A stretch of DNA of 58,906 nt, taken from a delta proteobacterium ML8_F1 (GTDB taxonomy: Bacteria; Bacillota; Clostridia; Peptostreptococcales; Acidaminobacteraceae). Within the stretch, counting starts at the first letter, position 1. Each line of letters starts with the position of its first letter. A program made the position numbers and the translations under genes. Below are positions 40,456 through 49,143 of this stretch, in pieces. Location of the stretch: the NCBI GenBank assembly GCA_002029975.1, contig LQBE01000014.1:125550-184455 (forward strand), read 5' to 3'. The notes beneath the pieces were generated by a model that had not been told where the DNA came from, made no database searches, and was given only the letters and a program-made list of their open reading frames with translations.

Positions 40456-43293
40456 ATGTTGAAAAAAATATTTGATCGTAAAAATTTCATTACCCTCTTA
40501 ATCCTGGGCGCCATGGTTCTTCTTGTGATGCGGTTGATGAATCTCACCGTGGTCAACGGGGAGATGTACTCCGAAATGGCCCTGAACAACCGGATCAAGA
40601 AGATTGACATTGAGGCCAAGCGGGGAGAAATCTTCGACCGCAACGGAATTCAACTGGCTGGAAATCTCCCCAGCTTCACTGTGGATTTCATGGGGGATTC
40701 TCTTGATGCCGAGACCTTCAACCGGGTGGCCGTTGAAATCATCGGTCTTCTGGAGAAAAACCAGGAGAAAATCATTGGATTTCCCATTGTGATGCACCAG
40801 GGGGAGCTGAAGTACCAATACGACCTCAATATCCAGGAGTGGCTCAGGAGCAACGGTTACAACACCTATGTCCCGGCGGACATTGTGTTTGACGATATCC
40901 GGCTCAGGGAGCAGATTTCCGATGATCTCGATGTCTACGCGACCCAGGAGTTTCTACTGCAAAAAGGAATACAGCTGCCCATTTCCGTGAAAACCATGAA
41001 ATATCTGGATGAAATGAACAAGGACAATTTTCTGGCTTCCTATGGTCTGCCTGAGGAGACTCCGGCGGCGGAGGCCTTTGAATTCATCAGAAATAGAAGC
41101 CAGTACGCCATTGATGAAGCCCTTTCCAGGGAGGATGTCCTGAAAATCCTGACCCTGAGATATGCGATCAAGAGCCAGGGCTACCTTGCCTTCAATCCTG
41201 TCCCCGTGGCGACCAATGTGAAGGAGACCACTGTGGTGATGATTGAAGAGCTGGGAATGGATTTTCCGGGAATCAGTATTTCCATTGATCCCATACGCCA
41301 TTATCCCTATGACGACCTGGGAGCCCATATACTGGGTTATCTGGGCAAGATTTCATCGGCCCGGGAGCTTGAAGACTACGTGGATCAAAAGGGCTACAAG
41401 CGCAGTGACATCATCGGCAAGGTGGGGATAGAGGGGGTCTACGAAGATGTCCTTGTGGGCGTCGATGGCTACAAGTATATAGAAGTGGACGTTTACGGCC
41501 AGTATGTCAAGGATGCGGATGAAAACATTGATTCCCTGGCCTCCAAGAGACCTGTCGCCGGGGAAGACCTTTATTTGAGCATCGATAAGAATCTGCAGCA
41601 GCAGGCCGAGGCCTCACTGGAAAAATGGATCAAACGGATTCAGACCGGCGGCGTTTTTGACGACCCCTTCGGCGAAGTCAGCTATGATGCCTTTCCCAAG
41701 GCGGAGTCCGGTGCCGCAGTGGTGGTTGATGTCAGCAGTGGAGAGATTCTAGCCCTGGCCAACTACCCCTCCTATGATTTGAACCTCTTTTCCACGGGCA
41801 TCACCTCCGGGGACTGGGCCTCCCTGCAGCCGGTCAATCCCAACAACCCCCTGGGGGCGAGGCCCCTGTACAATACGGCGACCCTGACGGCGGTCCAACC
41901 GGGTTCCACCTACAAGATGGTCACAGGTGCGGCTGCCGTGGAACAGGGACTGGACCCCGCTAGAAAACTCTATTCCGACGGGGCGGTGGAGATCGGGAAC
42001 AATACCTTTGGCTGCTGGCTGTGGAATGACTATCACCAGGTCCACGGACCGACGGACCTTTACAAGGGTCTTGAAGTGTCCTGCAACTACTATTTTTTCA
42101 ATATCTCGACGGGGACTGACTATCACAAGCAGACATCCCTGGGGATTGACATGAACACGGGCATTCTCCTGAGCTATACCGAAGCCTTCGGACTGGGAGA
42201 ACCCTCGGGAATAGAAATCGAAGAGACGGTCAGAGGGGTTCCCAGCAAGGAAAGCAAGACCAGTTCCATTCTCTGGGGACTCCGAATCCGGCTCAATGAA
42301 ATCATCGGGGATTTTTTCCCTCAGGAGGATATCGCCCGGAGTCATCAGAAGGATGCCCTCATCCGGGAAATACAGTCCTGGGGGGAGTCAAAGCCCTCGA
42401 GACATGATTTGATTCTCAAGCTCATGGAACTGGGTGCCATGGGGGAATACAACCAGGTGGCCCGCCTGGCGGATATCATCAAATATGATTATTTCGACCG
42501 CATCGGCTGGTATGAGGCCGATACTCTGAATCTCTCCATCGGCCAGGGGGACCACATGTACACCCCCCTGCAGATGGCCCGGTACATCATGGGGATTGCC
42601 AATGACGGCTACCTGTACCCGCTGACCCTGATCAGGGACAAGAACCGGGAGATTCCTGAGCGGGTTTTTGAATCCGAGACCATGAAGGCCATCCGGGAAG
42701 GCATGTACAGGGTGGCCCACGGTGCTGAAGGGACGGCGCGAAGATATTTTTACGATTTTCCAATCAACGTGGGAGCCAAGACAGGCACTGCCGAAAAGGA
42801 GGGGAACATTCCTCCGGCCGATGAAATCGCCTATCTGAGTGAAAATCTCTCCAGGATAGATCCGGACTTGGAACTAGAGGCAGTAACCCGGCGCACAGAT
42901 GAAATTTTAAAGGAAAGAAACGAGGAACTGGCCTCCTACCAACGGGTCAAAAATGAATCGGAGGATCCTCAAACCATAACAGAGATGGAGGGTCTGATGC
43001 AGCGTCTTTTTGCAGGGGGCTATCTTGAAGAGTCCGTGGCCATGCGCCAGGCAATCAAGGATCTGAGCGTCAGAAACCTTACGGATACCGCAATCAATTC
43101 CCATCGCGACACCTTTGATTCCTATGCCTGGTTTGTAGGGTTTGCGCCCTACGAGGATCCCGAAATCGCCGTCGTTGTTTTTATTCCCCAGGGCGGGCAT
43201 GGCGCCTACGGCACACCCATTGCCCGGGACATTATCGCCCACTATCTTGGGGTGGAGGTGCAAGAGCATGCAGATCAACAAGAATCTGATTAA
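40456..43293 (+). CDS. mrdA: Penicillin-binding protein 2 (elongasome transpeptidase) with large insertions
   Basis: PBP2 cross-links peptidoglycan during elongation as the partner of RodA. The 945-residue protein has an N-terminal membrane helix (residues 11-30), the pedestal/dimer domain from RGEIFDRNGIQLAGN, and the transpeptidase domain with Ser484 in GSTYKM (S-x-x-K), Ser542-Cys-Asn544 and Lys775-Thr-Gly. It is far longer than usual (600-720). Extra sequence lies between SxN and KTG (231 residues apart) and as about 105 residues between KTGTAE and the next core strand SYAWFVGFAPYEDPEIAV (from residue 889). The ATG at 40456 follows GAGGTTGAAG. The rodA start lies inside its end. Confidence 0.95.
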   Translation: MLKKIFDRKNFITLLILGAMVLLVMRLMNLTVVNGEMYSEMALNNRIKKIDIEAKRGEIFDRNGIQLAGNLPSFTVDFMGDSLDAETFNRVAVEIIGLLEKNQEKIIGFPIVMHQGELKYQYDLNIQEWLRSNGYNTYVPADIVFDDIRLREQISDDLDVYATQEFLLQKGIQLPISVKTMKYLDEMNKDNFLASYGLPEETPAAEAFEFIRNRSQYAIDEALSREDVLKILTLRYAIKSQGYLAFNPVPVATNVKETTVVMIEELGMDFPGISISIDPIRHYPYDDLGAHILGYLGKISSARELEDYVDQKGYKRSDIIGKVGIEGVYEDVLVGVDGYKYIEVDVYGQYVKDADENIDSLASKRPVAGEDLYLSIDKNLQQQAEASLEKWIKRIQTGGVFDDPFGEVSYDAFPKAESGAAVVVDVSSGEILALANYPSYDLNLFSTGITSGDWASLQPVNPNNPLGARPLYNTATLTAVQPGSTYKMVTGAAAVEQGLDPARKLYSDGAVEIGNNTFGCWLWNDYHQVHGPTDLYKGLEVSCNYYFFNISTGTDYHKQTSLGIDMNTGILLSYTEAFGLGEPSGIEIEETVRGVPSKESKTSSILWGLRIRLNEIIGDFFPQEDIARSHQKDALIREIQSWGESKPSRHDLILKLMELGAMGEYNQVARLADIIKYDYFDRIGWYEADTLNLSIGQGDHMYTPLQMARYIMGIANDGYLYPLTLIRDKNREIPERVFESETMKAIREGMYRVAHGAEGTARRYFYDFPINVGAKTGTAEKEGNIPPADEIAYLSENLSRIDPDLELEAVTRRTDEILKERNEELASYQRVKNESEDPQTITEMEGLMQRLFAGGYLEESVAMRQAIKDLSVRNLTDTAINSHRDTFDSYAWFVGFAPYEDPEIAVVVFIPQGGHGAYGTPIARDIIAHYLGVEVQEHADQQESD

Positions 43294-44383
43294 AAACATT
43301 GATTACAGTTTGATTCTGATAATCCTTTTGATTTTCATTCTGGGAATCCTGATCATTGCCTCGGCAACCAATGTCCCCGAGCTGGGGCTGACCCGACAGG
43401 TCAAGGTGCAGATTGCGAGCTTTCTTTTGGGAATTCTGGCCATGGTCGGGGTGATGGTGATTGACTATTCCACCCTGGGCGATTTTTACAAAGTCATCTA
43501 TGTCCTTTCTATCGCCCTATTGCTCATGGTTTACATCCCGGGACTGGGCATTGTCCGGGGAGGGGCCAGGAGCTGGATTGATCTGGGGATCATTGATTTT
43601 CAGACCTCTGAAGTGGCAAAACTTGGTTTTATCGTGGCCTATGCAAAATTTCTTGAAAATCGGTTCAAGGAAGGGAATCATCTGTTGGATCTGGGTTTCT
43701 CCCTGGTGGTTCTTGCGCCCTTTATCGGTCTGATGCTGATGCAGCCGGATCTGGGCAGCGGGCTGGTCTTTGTCATTATTGCCCTGGCTATGATTTTCTA
43801 TGCGGGGCTGAGTTATAAAATCCTGCTCCTGGGCCCGGGTCTGATGGCGGTGATGGTTCCCTTCAGCCTGCAGTTTCTCAAATCCCACCAGTTGGAGCGG
43901 ATTGAAGCCTTCATGAATCCCAATGACCCCACCCTGCCGGGCAACTACCATGTGCTGCAGAGTAAAATCACCATCGGCTCGGGGGAAGTCTACGGCAAGG
44001 GTCTGTTCCAGGGGATTTATCATCGATACCAGTATCTTCCGGTGCAGGAGACAGACTTTATTTTTGCAGTGGCGGTGGAAGAACTGGGCTTTGTCGGCGG
44101 CGCTTTGATTATTTTCCTCTACGGTATCCTGCTGCTGAAGATTTTTTTCAACGGCAACCGGGCAAAGGACCGTTTCGGTTCCCTGATTGTCATGGGGGTC
44201 CTGGCCATGTTTTTCTTTCAGATTTTCGAGAATATCGGCATGACCATGGGAGTCATGCCGGTTACCGGAATTACGCTGCCTTTCATGAGCTACGGCGGCA
44301 GTTCCATCATCACGAGCATGATGGCCATAGGTTTAGTCCAGAATGTTTTTATGAGAAGAAAGCGCACCAGCTTTTTTTACTGA
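43268..44383 (+). CDS. rodA: Peptidoglycan glycosyltransferase RodA (SEDS family)
   Basis: RodA polymerises glycan strands in the elongasome. The 371-residue membrane protein shows GLGIVRGGARSWIDLG, the LMLMQPDLGSGLVFVIIALA loop with the catalytic-region Asp, and the C-terminal MPVTGITLPFMSYGGSSII, all SEDS signatures. The ATG at 43268 lies within the last codons of mrdA (26-base overlap), so PBP2 and RodA are translated as a pair. Confidence 0.95.
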   Translation: MQINKNLIKNIDYSLILIILLIFILGILIIASATNVPELGLTRQVKVQIASFLLGILAMVGVMVIDYSTLGDFYKVIYVLSIALLLMVYIPGLGIVRGGARSWIDLGIIDFQTSEVAKLGFIVAYAKFLENRFKEGNHLLDLGFSLVVLAPFIGLMLMQPDLGSGLVFVIIALAMIFYAGLSYKILLLGPGLMAVMVPFSLQFLKSHQLERIEAFMNPNDPTLPGNYHVLQSKITIGSGEVYGKGLFQGIYHRYQYLPVQETDFIFAVAVEELGFVGGALIIFLYGILLLKIFFNGNRAKDRFGSLIVMGVLAMFFFQIFENIGMTMGVMPVTGITLPFMSYGGSSIITSMMAIGLVQNVFMRRKRTSFFY

Positions 44384-44395
44384 TTGGAGAATGAT

Positions 44396-46207
44396 ATGAA
44401 ACCATTAGAAGAAATCATCTATTTATCAGAAAAACCCAGCCGGTACATGGGAGGGGAGTTCAATCAGGTGCTCAAACCCCTTGACGGGGACCTGATCCGG
44501 TTTGCCTTTGCCTTCCCGGATATCTATGAGGTGGGAATGTCCCATCTGGGACTGCATATTCTGTACAACCTCCTCAATGACCGGGAAAATATTTTTTGCG
44601 AAAGGGTATTCTCGCCCTGGGTTGACATGGAAAAGCATCTGAAGGACAGGGGGCTGGACCTGTTCACCCTGGAAACCAAAAGTTCTTTGAGGGACATGGA
44701 TTTTATCGGCTTCACCCTTCAATACGAACTGAGCTACACCAACATCCTCAAAATCCTCGAGCTGTCCGGGATTCCCTATTATGCCGAAGAGAGAGAGGCG
44801 TCGCATCCCCTGGTGATGGCGGGAGGGTCCTGCGGCTACAATCCCGAACCCCTGGCCCTGATCATGGATCTTTTTGTCATTGGTGAAGGGGAGGAGATTA
44901 CCCTGGAACTCCTGGAACTCTATGAGGCCCTGGACCGGGACAAGGAAAAATTTCTTTTTGAGGCGGCAAAAATCCCCGGTGTCTATGTACCGAAATTCTA
45001 TGAGGTTACCTATGACAGGGACCACCGCATCGAATCCTTCAGGCCCAACACAGAGGGGATACCCGCAAGAATCGGCAAACGGATTGTCAAGGATATGAAT
45101 GGTGTCTACTACCCCCCCAGGATGATTGTGCCCTTTATGGATGTGGTCCACAATCGGGCGGTGGTTGAAATATTCAGGGGCTGCACCGCCGGATGTCGCT
45201 TTTGCCAGGCCGGTATGATTTACAGGCCTGTGCGGGAGAAGACCCCGGAGGTGATCAAGCAGGAAGCCAGGGATCTCATTGATGCTACAGGCTATGAAGA
45301 GATTTCTCTGACCTCCCTCAGCACCCTGGACTATTCCCAGATCGGGCCTCTGATCCGGGAACTCATGGAAGAACACGAAGCCAGCAAAGTGGGGATTTCC
45401 CTGCCTTCCCTCAGGCTGGACTCCTACTCTGTAGAGGTTCTCAAAGAGGTTCAGAAAGTCAGGAAAACCGGGCTGACTTTTGCTGTTGAAGCGGGAAGCC
45501 AGAGGCTTAGGGATGTGATCAACAAGGGTGTCACGGAGGAGGATCTTTACACAACCATGGAAAGTATTTTTTCTCTGGGATGGGACCGGGTGAAACTCTA
45601 TTTCATGCTCGGTCTCCCCACGGAAACCATGGAGGATGTCAAGGCCATCCAGACCATAGGCAGCAGCATCGAGGCGATCTACCGGCGGGTTAGCAGCAGA
45701 AAACGCCTCACCCTGACGATTTCAACCTCGGTTTTTGTTCCCAAGCCCCACACGCCTTTTCAGTGGGAGGCCTTTGATACCCTTGAGGCACTCAAGTCCA
45801 AGGAGAATTTTCTCAAGGACGCCTTGAAGCACAAGGCCTTCAAATATCAGTATCATGATCCCAAAAGCAGTTATCTGGAAGGGGTTTTCGCCCGGGGTGA
45901 CCGGCGGCTCAACCAGGTGCTGGTCCGGGCGGCCCGGGAGGGCATCCGATTCGACGGGTGGCAGGAGTTTTTTGATTTTGACCACTGGATGGCTGTTTTC
46001 AAGAGTCTGGACATCGATCCGGAGTTCTACCTTCGAAGACGGGACTACGAAGAGACACTTCCCTGGGACCATATTGAATCCGGGGTTGACAAGGCTTATC
46101 TCATCAAGGAAAATGAAAAATCAAAAAATGGCGAGCTTACCAGGGATTGCCGCCGGGGATGCACTGGCTGCGGCGTCAATCAAGGTCATCTCGGGGAGGT
46201 CTGCTGA
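44396..46207 (+). CDS. B12-binding-type radical SAM protein, TIGR03960 family
   Basis: The 603-residue protein has an N-terminal region like B12-binding radical SAM proteins and the cluster motif CTAGCRFCQAGMIYRPVREK (C-x3-C-x2-C, about residue 263), followed by TGYEEISLTSLSTLDYS and VEAGSQRLRDVINKG. The C-terminus has RRGCTGCGVNQG with further Cys. It matches TIGR03960, which is nearly always next to a TIGR03936/DUF2344 protein, as here. The substrate is not known; a tRNA or ribosome link is often suspected because of neighbours such as rplU. The ATG at 44396 follows GGAGA. Confidence 0.9.
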   Translation: MKPLEEIIYLSEKPSRYMGGEFNQVLKPLDGDLIRFAFAFPDIYEVGMSHLGLHILYNLLNDRENIFCERVFSPWVDMEKHLKDRGLDLFTLETKSSLRDMDFIGFTLQYELSYTNILKILELSGIPYYAEEREASHPLVMAGGSCGYNPEPLALIMDLFVIGEGEEITLELLELYEALDRDKEKFLFEAAKIPGVYVPKFYEVTYDRDHRIESFRPNTEGIPARIGKRIVKDMNGVYYPPRMIVPFMDVVHNRAVVEIFRGCTAGCRFCQAGMIYRPVREKTPEVIKQEARDLIDATGYEEISLTSLSTLDYSQIGPLIRELMEEHEASKVGISLPSLRLDSYSVEVLKEVQKVRKTGLTFAVEAGSQRLRDVINKGVTEEDLYTTMESIFSLGWDRVKLYFMLGLPTETMEDVKAIQTIGSSIEAIYRRVSSRKRLTLTISTSVFVPKPHTPFQWEAFDTLEALKSKENFLKDALKHKAFKYQYHDPKSSYLEGVFARGDRRLNQVLVRAAREGIRFDGWQEFFDFDHWMAVFKSLDIDPEFYLRRRDYEETLPWDHIESGVDKAYLIKENEKSKNGELTRDCRRGCTGCGVNQGHLGEVC

Positions 46208-46869
46208 TGCCGTTTCTTCAATTGCTGGCGAAAAAAGAAGGCAACCTGCGATTTCTGTCCCATCTTGAAACCCACAAGATGCTGGAGCGTTCCTTGAGAA
46301 GGGCCGGGGTGCCCCTGGCCTTTTCCCAGGGCTTCAATCCCCATCCCAATATTTCCTTTGCCGCGCCTCTGCCCGTAGGGACCCTGAGTGACTACGAGGT
46401 GATTCATGTGGAGCTGGCTGTTGGGATCGATCCCGGGGAACTGATTGCCCGGCAGCGGTGCTGCTTTCCGGGGGATTTTGTCCTTTTGAAGGGCAAGCTT
46501 GTGGAAAAATCGCCTTCTCTGATGAAGGAGGTGGTGAGGAGTGACTACCGGGTCACCCTGAATCTTTCCTGTGCTGCAGAGGAAATTGAGGATCGGATCC
46601 GGGAGTTTTTGAACCAGGACAGCCATCTCATCAGGAAGCGGACAAAAAAAGGACGCATCAATGATCTGGACATCCGCCCCCAGGTCAGGACACTCACCTA
46701 CGACGAAAAGGACCATTCGATTTTCATGAGTCTTGACACAGGAAGTGTCTCCAATCTCAAACCTCTGGTACTCATGAAAGAATTGTTTGATTTTCCCGAG
46801 GAAAAGCTGGATGTCCGGCGGACAATGCTGTACAAATCAAAGGATGGGGAATTGATTGAACTCTATTGA
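46207..46869 (+). CDS. TIGR03936 / DUF2344 radical SAM-associated protein
   Basis: The 220-residue protein begins FLQLLAKKEGNLRFLSHLET, then AGVPLAFSQGFNPHPNISF and APLPVGTLSDYEVIHVEL, which mark the DUF2344 family. In some bacteria it is fused to the TIGR03960 radical SAM protein; here the two are separate but overlap by one base (TGATG). A strongly basic stretch (IRKRTKKGRIND) may bind RNA. It overlaps the start of the next gene by 14 bases. Confidence 0.88.
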   Translation: MPFLQLLAKKEGNLRFLSHLETHKMLERSLRRAGVPLAFSQGFNPHPNISFAAPLPVGTLSDYEVIHVELAVGIDPGELIARQRCCFPGDFVLLKGKLVEKSPSLMKEVVRSDYRVTLNLSCAAEEIEDRIREFLNQDSHLIRKRTKKGRINDLDIRPQVRTLTYDEKDHSIFMSLDTGSVSNLKPLVLMKELFDFPEEKLDVRRTMLYKSKDGELIELY

Positions 46870-48058
46870 AAAATCAGCCAGGGTCTACAGGGGCTGGCAC
46901 CTGGAGAAGACCTTCATTTATGAGGGGAAAACCCTGAAGGAGATTCTCATCAGACCGGCCGGGGGGGCGCCGAGAATCCACGGGGTCTATACGGGCACCA
47001 TCACCAGACAGCTCAGGGAAATAGAGGCCTATTTTGTCAGTTTCCAGGGCGGTGAAGGTTTTCTGAAGACTAAAAAAACCTACCAACTGGGACAGACTGT
47101 GCCGATTGTGGTGGTGAAGGAGCCTAGAAAGGACAAGGGCTACCGGGTAAGCGACGAGGTTTATTACAAGGGGTCCGGGGCGATTTATTTTCCCCTTCAG
47201 CAGCAGAATCGATTCAGTAAAAAGCTGTCCCCCCAGAGAGAGACGCTTTTAAGGGAAGCTTTTTCAGGCACTGAGGGATATCTTTTCAGAACCCGTGCCC
47301 AAACCCTGGATTTAGAAGTCCTGGCCATGGAGTTGTCAGCGCTACGGGAGGCTCATCTTAAAGCCCTCGAATCAGTGGCCGTCAAGGCGTCCGGGCGAAT
47401 CATCCATGAGGCCCCCTTGGATTACAGCCCTGAAGCCGTCACGGACCTCAATGAAATTCTGAATCTTGAGGATCTTTTGGAGGAGCATCTGAAGGCCACG
47501 GTCGTCCATGACAAGGGCTTCAGAGTGCATTTTGAGGAGACGAGGGTGGGCCATGTCATCGATTTTGACTCGCACCAGTTTCGGTTTGAAGGGCCTCACG
47601 GGTATCTGAGAATCAATCAGGAGATTTTTTCCTGGCTGCTGCCTGAAATTGTCCTCCGAAGACTCCAGGGGGTCATTCTGGTGGATCTTATCACCATGAA
47701 CGACCCCTGGGAAAAGGGTCAGTTCAAGGCCTGGGTGAAGCAAAAAATCCGCGGAGAGTCCGCCATCAGGAGTCACGGAATCACCCCCCTTGGCATCCTG
47801 GAACTGACCAACCGGGTCGAGGGTCCTTCTGTGATGGAGTTCTCCAGGGTGTCACTCCTGCTGGAAAAGCTCTACCTCAGGATTGCCTATCTGAAGGAGC
47901 ATACCCGGGCCCGGGCCTTCAAGATCACCCTCAGTGGCAAGTACTTCAGGGATGCGGGGGCTATCGAGGCCCTGCAGGAAGCCTTTGAGACCAGGCTGGT
48001 CTTTGAATATGACAATTCCCTGGAAGAATTCAAGATTCAAGTCAGCGGAAATGATTGA
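46856..48058 (+). CDS. Divergent ribonuclease E/G family protein
   Basis: The 400-residue protein follows the RNase E/G plan: an S1-like segment (HGVYTGTITRQLREIEAYFV), a middle region, and the DNase-I-like core with GVILVDLITMNDPWEKGQF (first metal Asp) and GITPLGILELTNR. The place of the second catalytic Asp seems to hold Glu (GESAIR in place of a KDR-type motif), and the Zn-link CPxC pair is absent. It is shorter than RNase G (about 489). The start is uncertain; I take a TTG at 46856 after GGATGGGG. Its position before rplU and obg is usual for rng in Clostridia. Confidence 0.75.
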   Translation: MNSIEKSARVYRGWHLEKTFIYEGKTLKEILIRPAGGAPRIHGVYTGTITRQLREIEAYFVSFQGGEGFLKTKKTYQLGQTVPIVVVKEPRKDKGYRVSDEVYYKGSGAIYFPLQQQNRFSKKLSPQRETLLREAFSGTEGYLFRTRAQTLDLEVLAMELSALREAHLKALESVAVKASGRIIHEAPLDYSPEAVTDLNEILNLEDLLEEHLKATVVHDKGFRVHFEETRVGHVIDFDSHQFRFEGPHGYLRINQEIFSWLLPEIVLRRLQGVILVDLITMNDPWEKGQFKAWVKQKIRGESAIRSHGITPLGILELTNRVEGPSVMEFSRVSLLLEKLYLRIAYLKEHTRARAFKITLSGKYFRDAGAIEALQEAFETRLVFEYDNSLEEFKIQVSGND

Positions 48059-48083
48059 CTATTCTGACCCCGTGTGATAACAT
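48055..48083 (+). promoter_or_regulatory. Promoter of the rplU operon
   Basis: TTGACT (48055-48060), a 17-base spacer and TAACAT (48078-48083) start right at the stop of the RNase G-like gene. Confidence 0.5.
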
Positions 48084-48172
48084 ATGTACCTGGGTAACCG
48101 CACAGAAAAGGTCTAAATCCGGTGTCATCCGGATACCTGAGCTGGCGAGTCTATGGATAGGGAGGTAAAAGA
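48084..48172 (+). ncRNA. Ribosomal protein L21 leader
   Basis: The 5' region of rplU contains paired segments such as AATCCGG/CCGGAT around 48115-48140 and a CTGAGCTGGCGAGTCTATGG stretch before GGGAGGTAAAAG. Its position and layout match the L21 leader of Gram-positive bacteria, thought to be an autoregulatory site bound by L21. Call made from position and general form; no covariance search was possible. Confidence 0.6.
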
Positions 48173-48174
48173 AT

Positions 48175-48486
48175 ATGTATGCAATCATTGAAACCGGTGG
48201 CAAGCAATACCGCGTCGAAGAAGGCGACACCATCTTCATTGAAAAAGTAGCAGTGGACGATGGAGAAGCCGTTGAATTCGAAAAAGTATTGATGGTCTCC
48301 GGCGACGAAGGTTTAAAGATGGGCAGACCTTACATTGAAAATGCAAAGGTCGAAGGAACGGTACTCAAGACTGGCAAGCAGAAAAAAGTGATCATTTTCA
48401 AATACAAAGCCAAAAAAGACTATCGCAAGAAACAGGGACACCGTCAGCCCTTTACTCAAGTCAAAATCGATAAAATCACCTTGTAG
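48175..48486 (+). CDS. rplU: 50S ribosomal protein L21
   Basis: This is a 103-residue ribosomal protein beginning [19 protein letters not shown] and ending [17 protein letters not shown], both characteristic of L21. GGGAGGTAAAAG precedes the ATG. It is followed by prp and rpmA in the standard L21-Prp-L27 order. Confidence 0.97.
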   Translation: MYAIIETGGKQYRVEEGDTIFIEKVAVDDGEAVEFEKVLMVSGDEGLKMGRPYIENAKVEGTVLKTGKQKKVIIFKYKAKKDYRKKQGHRQPFTQVKIDKITL

Positions 48487-48488
48487 TC

Positions 48489-48821
48489 ATGATTTCGGTC
48501 AGGTTTCTCAGGGACCGCGGTCATTACTATTATTTTGAATCCAGGGGGCATGCGGATTACGCAGACAAAGGCGAGGATATCGTCTGTGCGGCGGTTTCAG
48601 CCCTGGCCTTTACGCTGGTCAACGGGATCCTCGAATGCTACCCGGGGGAACCCATCATTGACCACTCGGAGGAAGGGGTCCTGAGTCTTGAACTCAACCG
48701 CGAGGATTCTGAGTGGCTGGATACGGAAATTCAAAGGGTTTTTAAAACCATCAATATAGGGATGCAGGGCATCGTGGAGACCTACGGTGACTTTGTGGAA
48801 CTTCTCAATGAGGAGGTGTAG
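48489..48821 (+). CDS. prp: Ribosomal-processing cysteine protease Prp
   Basis: Prp removes an N-terminal extension from L27. The 110-residue protein has the catalytic pair in GHADYADKGEDIVCAAVSAL (His21 and Cys33, approximately), the defining motif of the family. It starts two bases after rplU and ends three bases before rpmA. The substrate extension is present in the neighbouring L27. Confidence 0.93.
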   Translation: MISVRFLRDRGHYYYFESRGHADYADKGEDIVCAAVSALAFTLVNGILECYPGEPIIDHSEEGVLSLELNREDSEWLDTEIQRVFKTINIGMQGIVETYGDFVELLNEEV

Positions 48822-48824
48822 AGG

Positions 48825-49103
48825 ATGTTGAAATTCAATTTGCAGTTGTTTGCAAGTAAAAAGGGTGTTGGTAGTTCCAGGAACGGCCGGGACTCCCATG
48901 CAAAGCGCCTGGGTGTGAAAAAATCAGATGGACAATTTGTCAGTGCAGGCAGTATTCTGGTCAGACAGCGCGGGACCAAGATCCATCCTGGAATCAACGT
49001 AGGAAAAGGTGGAGATGACACTTTATTCGCGACAGTTTCAGGATTTGTCAAGTATGAAAGAAAAGGCAAAGACAAAAAACAAGTCAGTGTATACGCTGAA
49101 TAA
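48825..49103 (+). CDS. rpmA: 50S ribosomal protein L27 with Prp-cleaved extension
   Basis: The 92-residue L27 begins [18 protein letters not shown]. The first ten residues (to LFA) form the extension that Prp cuts off in Firmicutes; the usual site is LQFFA followed by a basic/Gly segment, and here Phe is replaced by Leu at one place. The rest ([39 protein letters not shown]) is normal L27. Confidence 0.97.
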   Translation: MLKFNLQLFASKKGVGSSRNGRDSHAKRLGVKKSDGQFVSAGSILVRQRGTKIHPGINVGKGGDDTLFATVSGFVKYERKGKDKKQVSVYAE

Positions 49104-49130
49104 TGCTCATCTCAGATGAGCATTTTTTTT
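49102..49130 (+). terminator. Terminator-like hairpin between rpmA and obg
   Basis: ATGCTCATCT and AGATGAGCAT form a perfect ten-pair stem with a single-base centre (so in practice a few inner pairs open), followed by eight T. It overlaps the rpmA stop and lies immediately before the obg ribosome binding site. Confidence 0.85.
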
Positions 49131-49143
49131 GAGGAGATTAAAA

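Noticed and set aside
44426-45376. A 316-codon minus-strand frame within the radical SAM gene.
   Set aside because: Same reason: antisense of a gene with clear cluster motifs, no binding site, odd composition.
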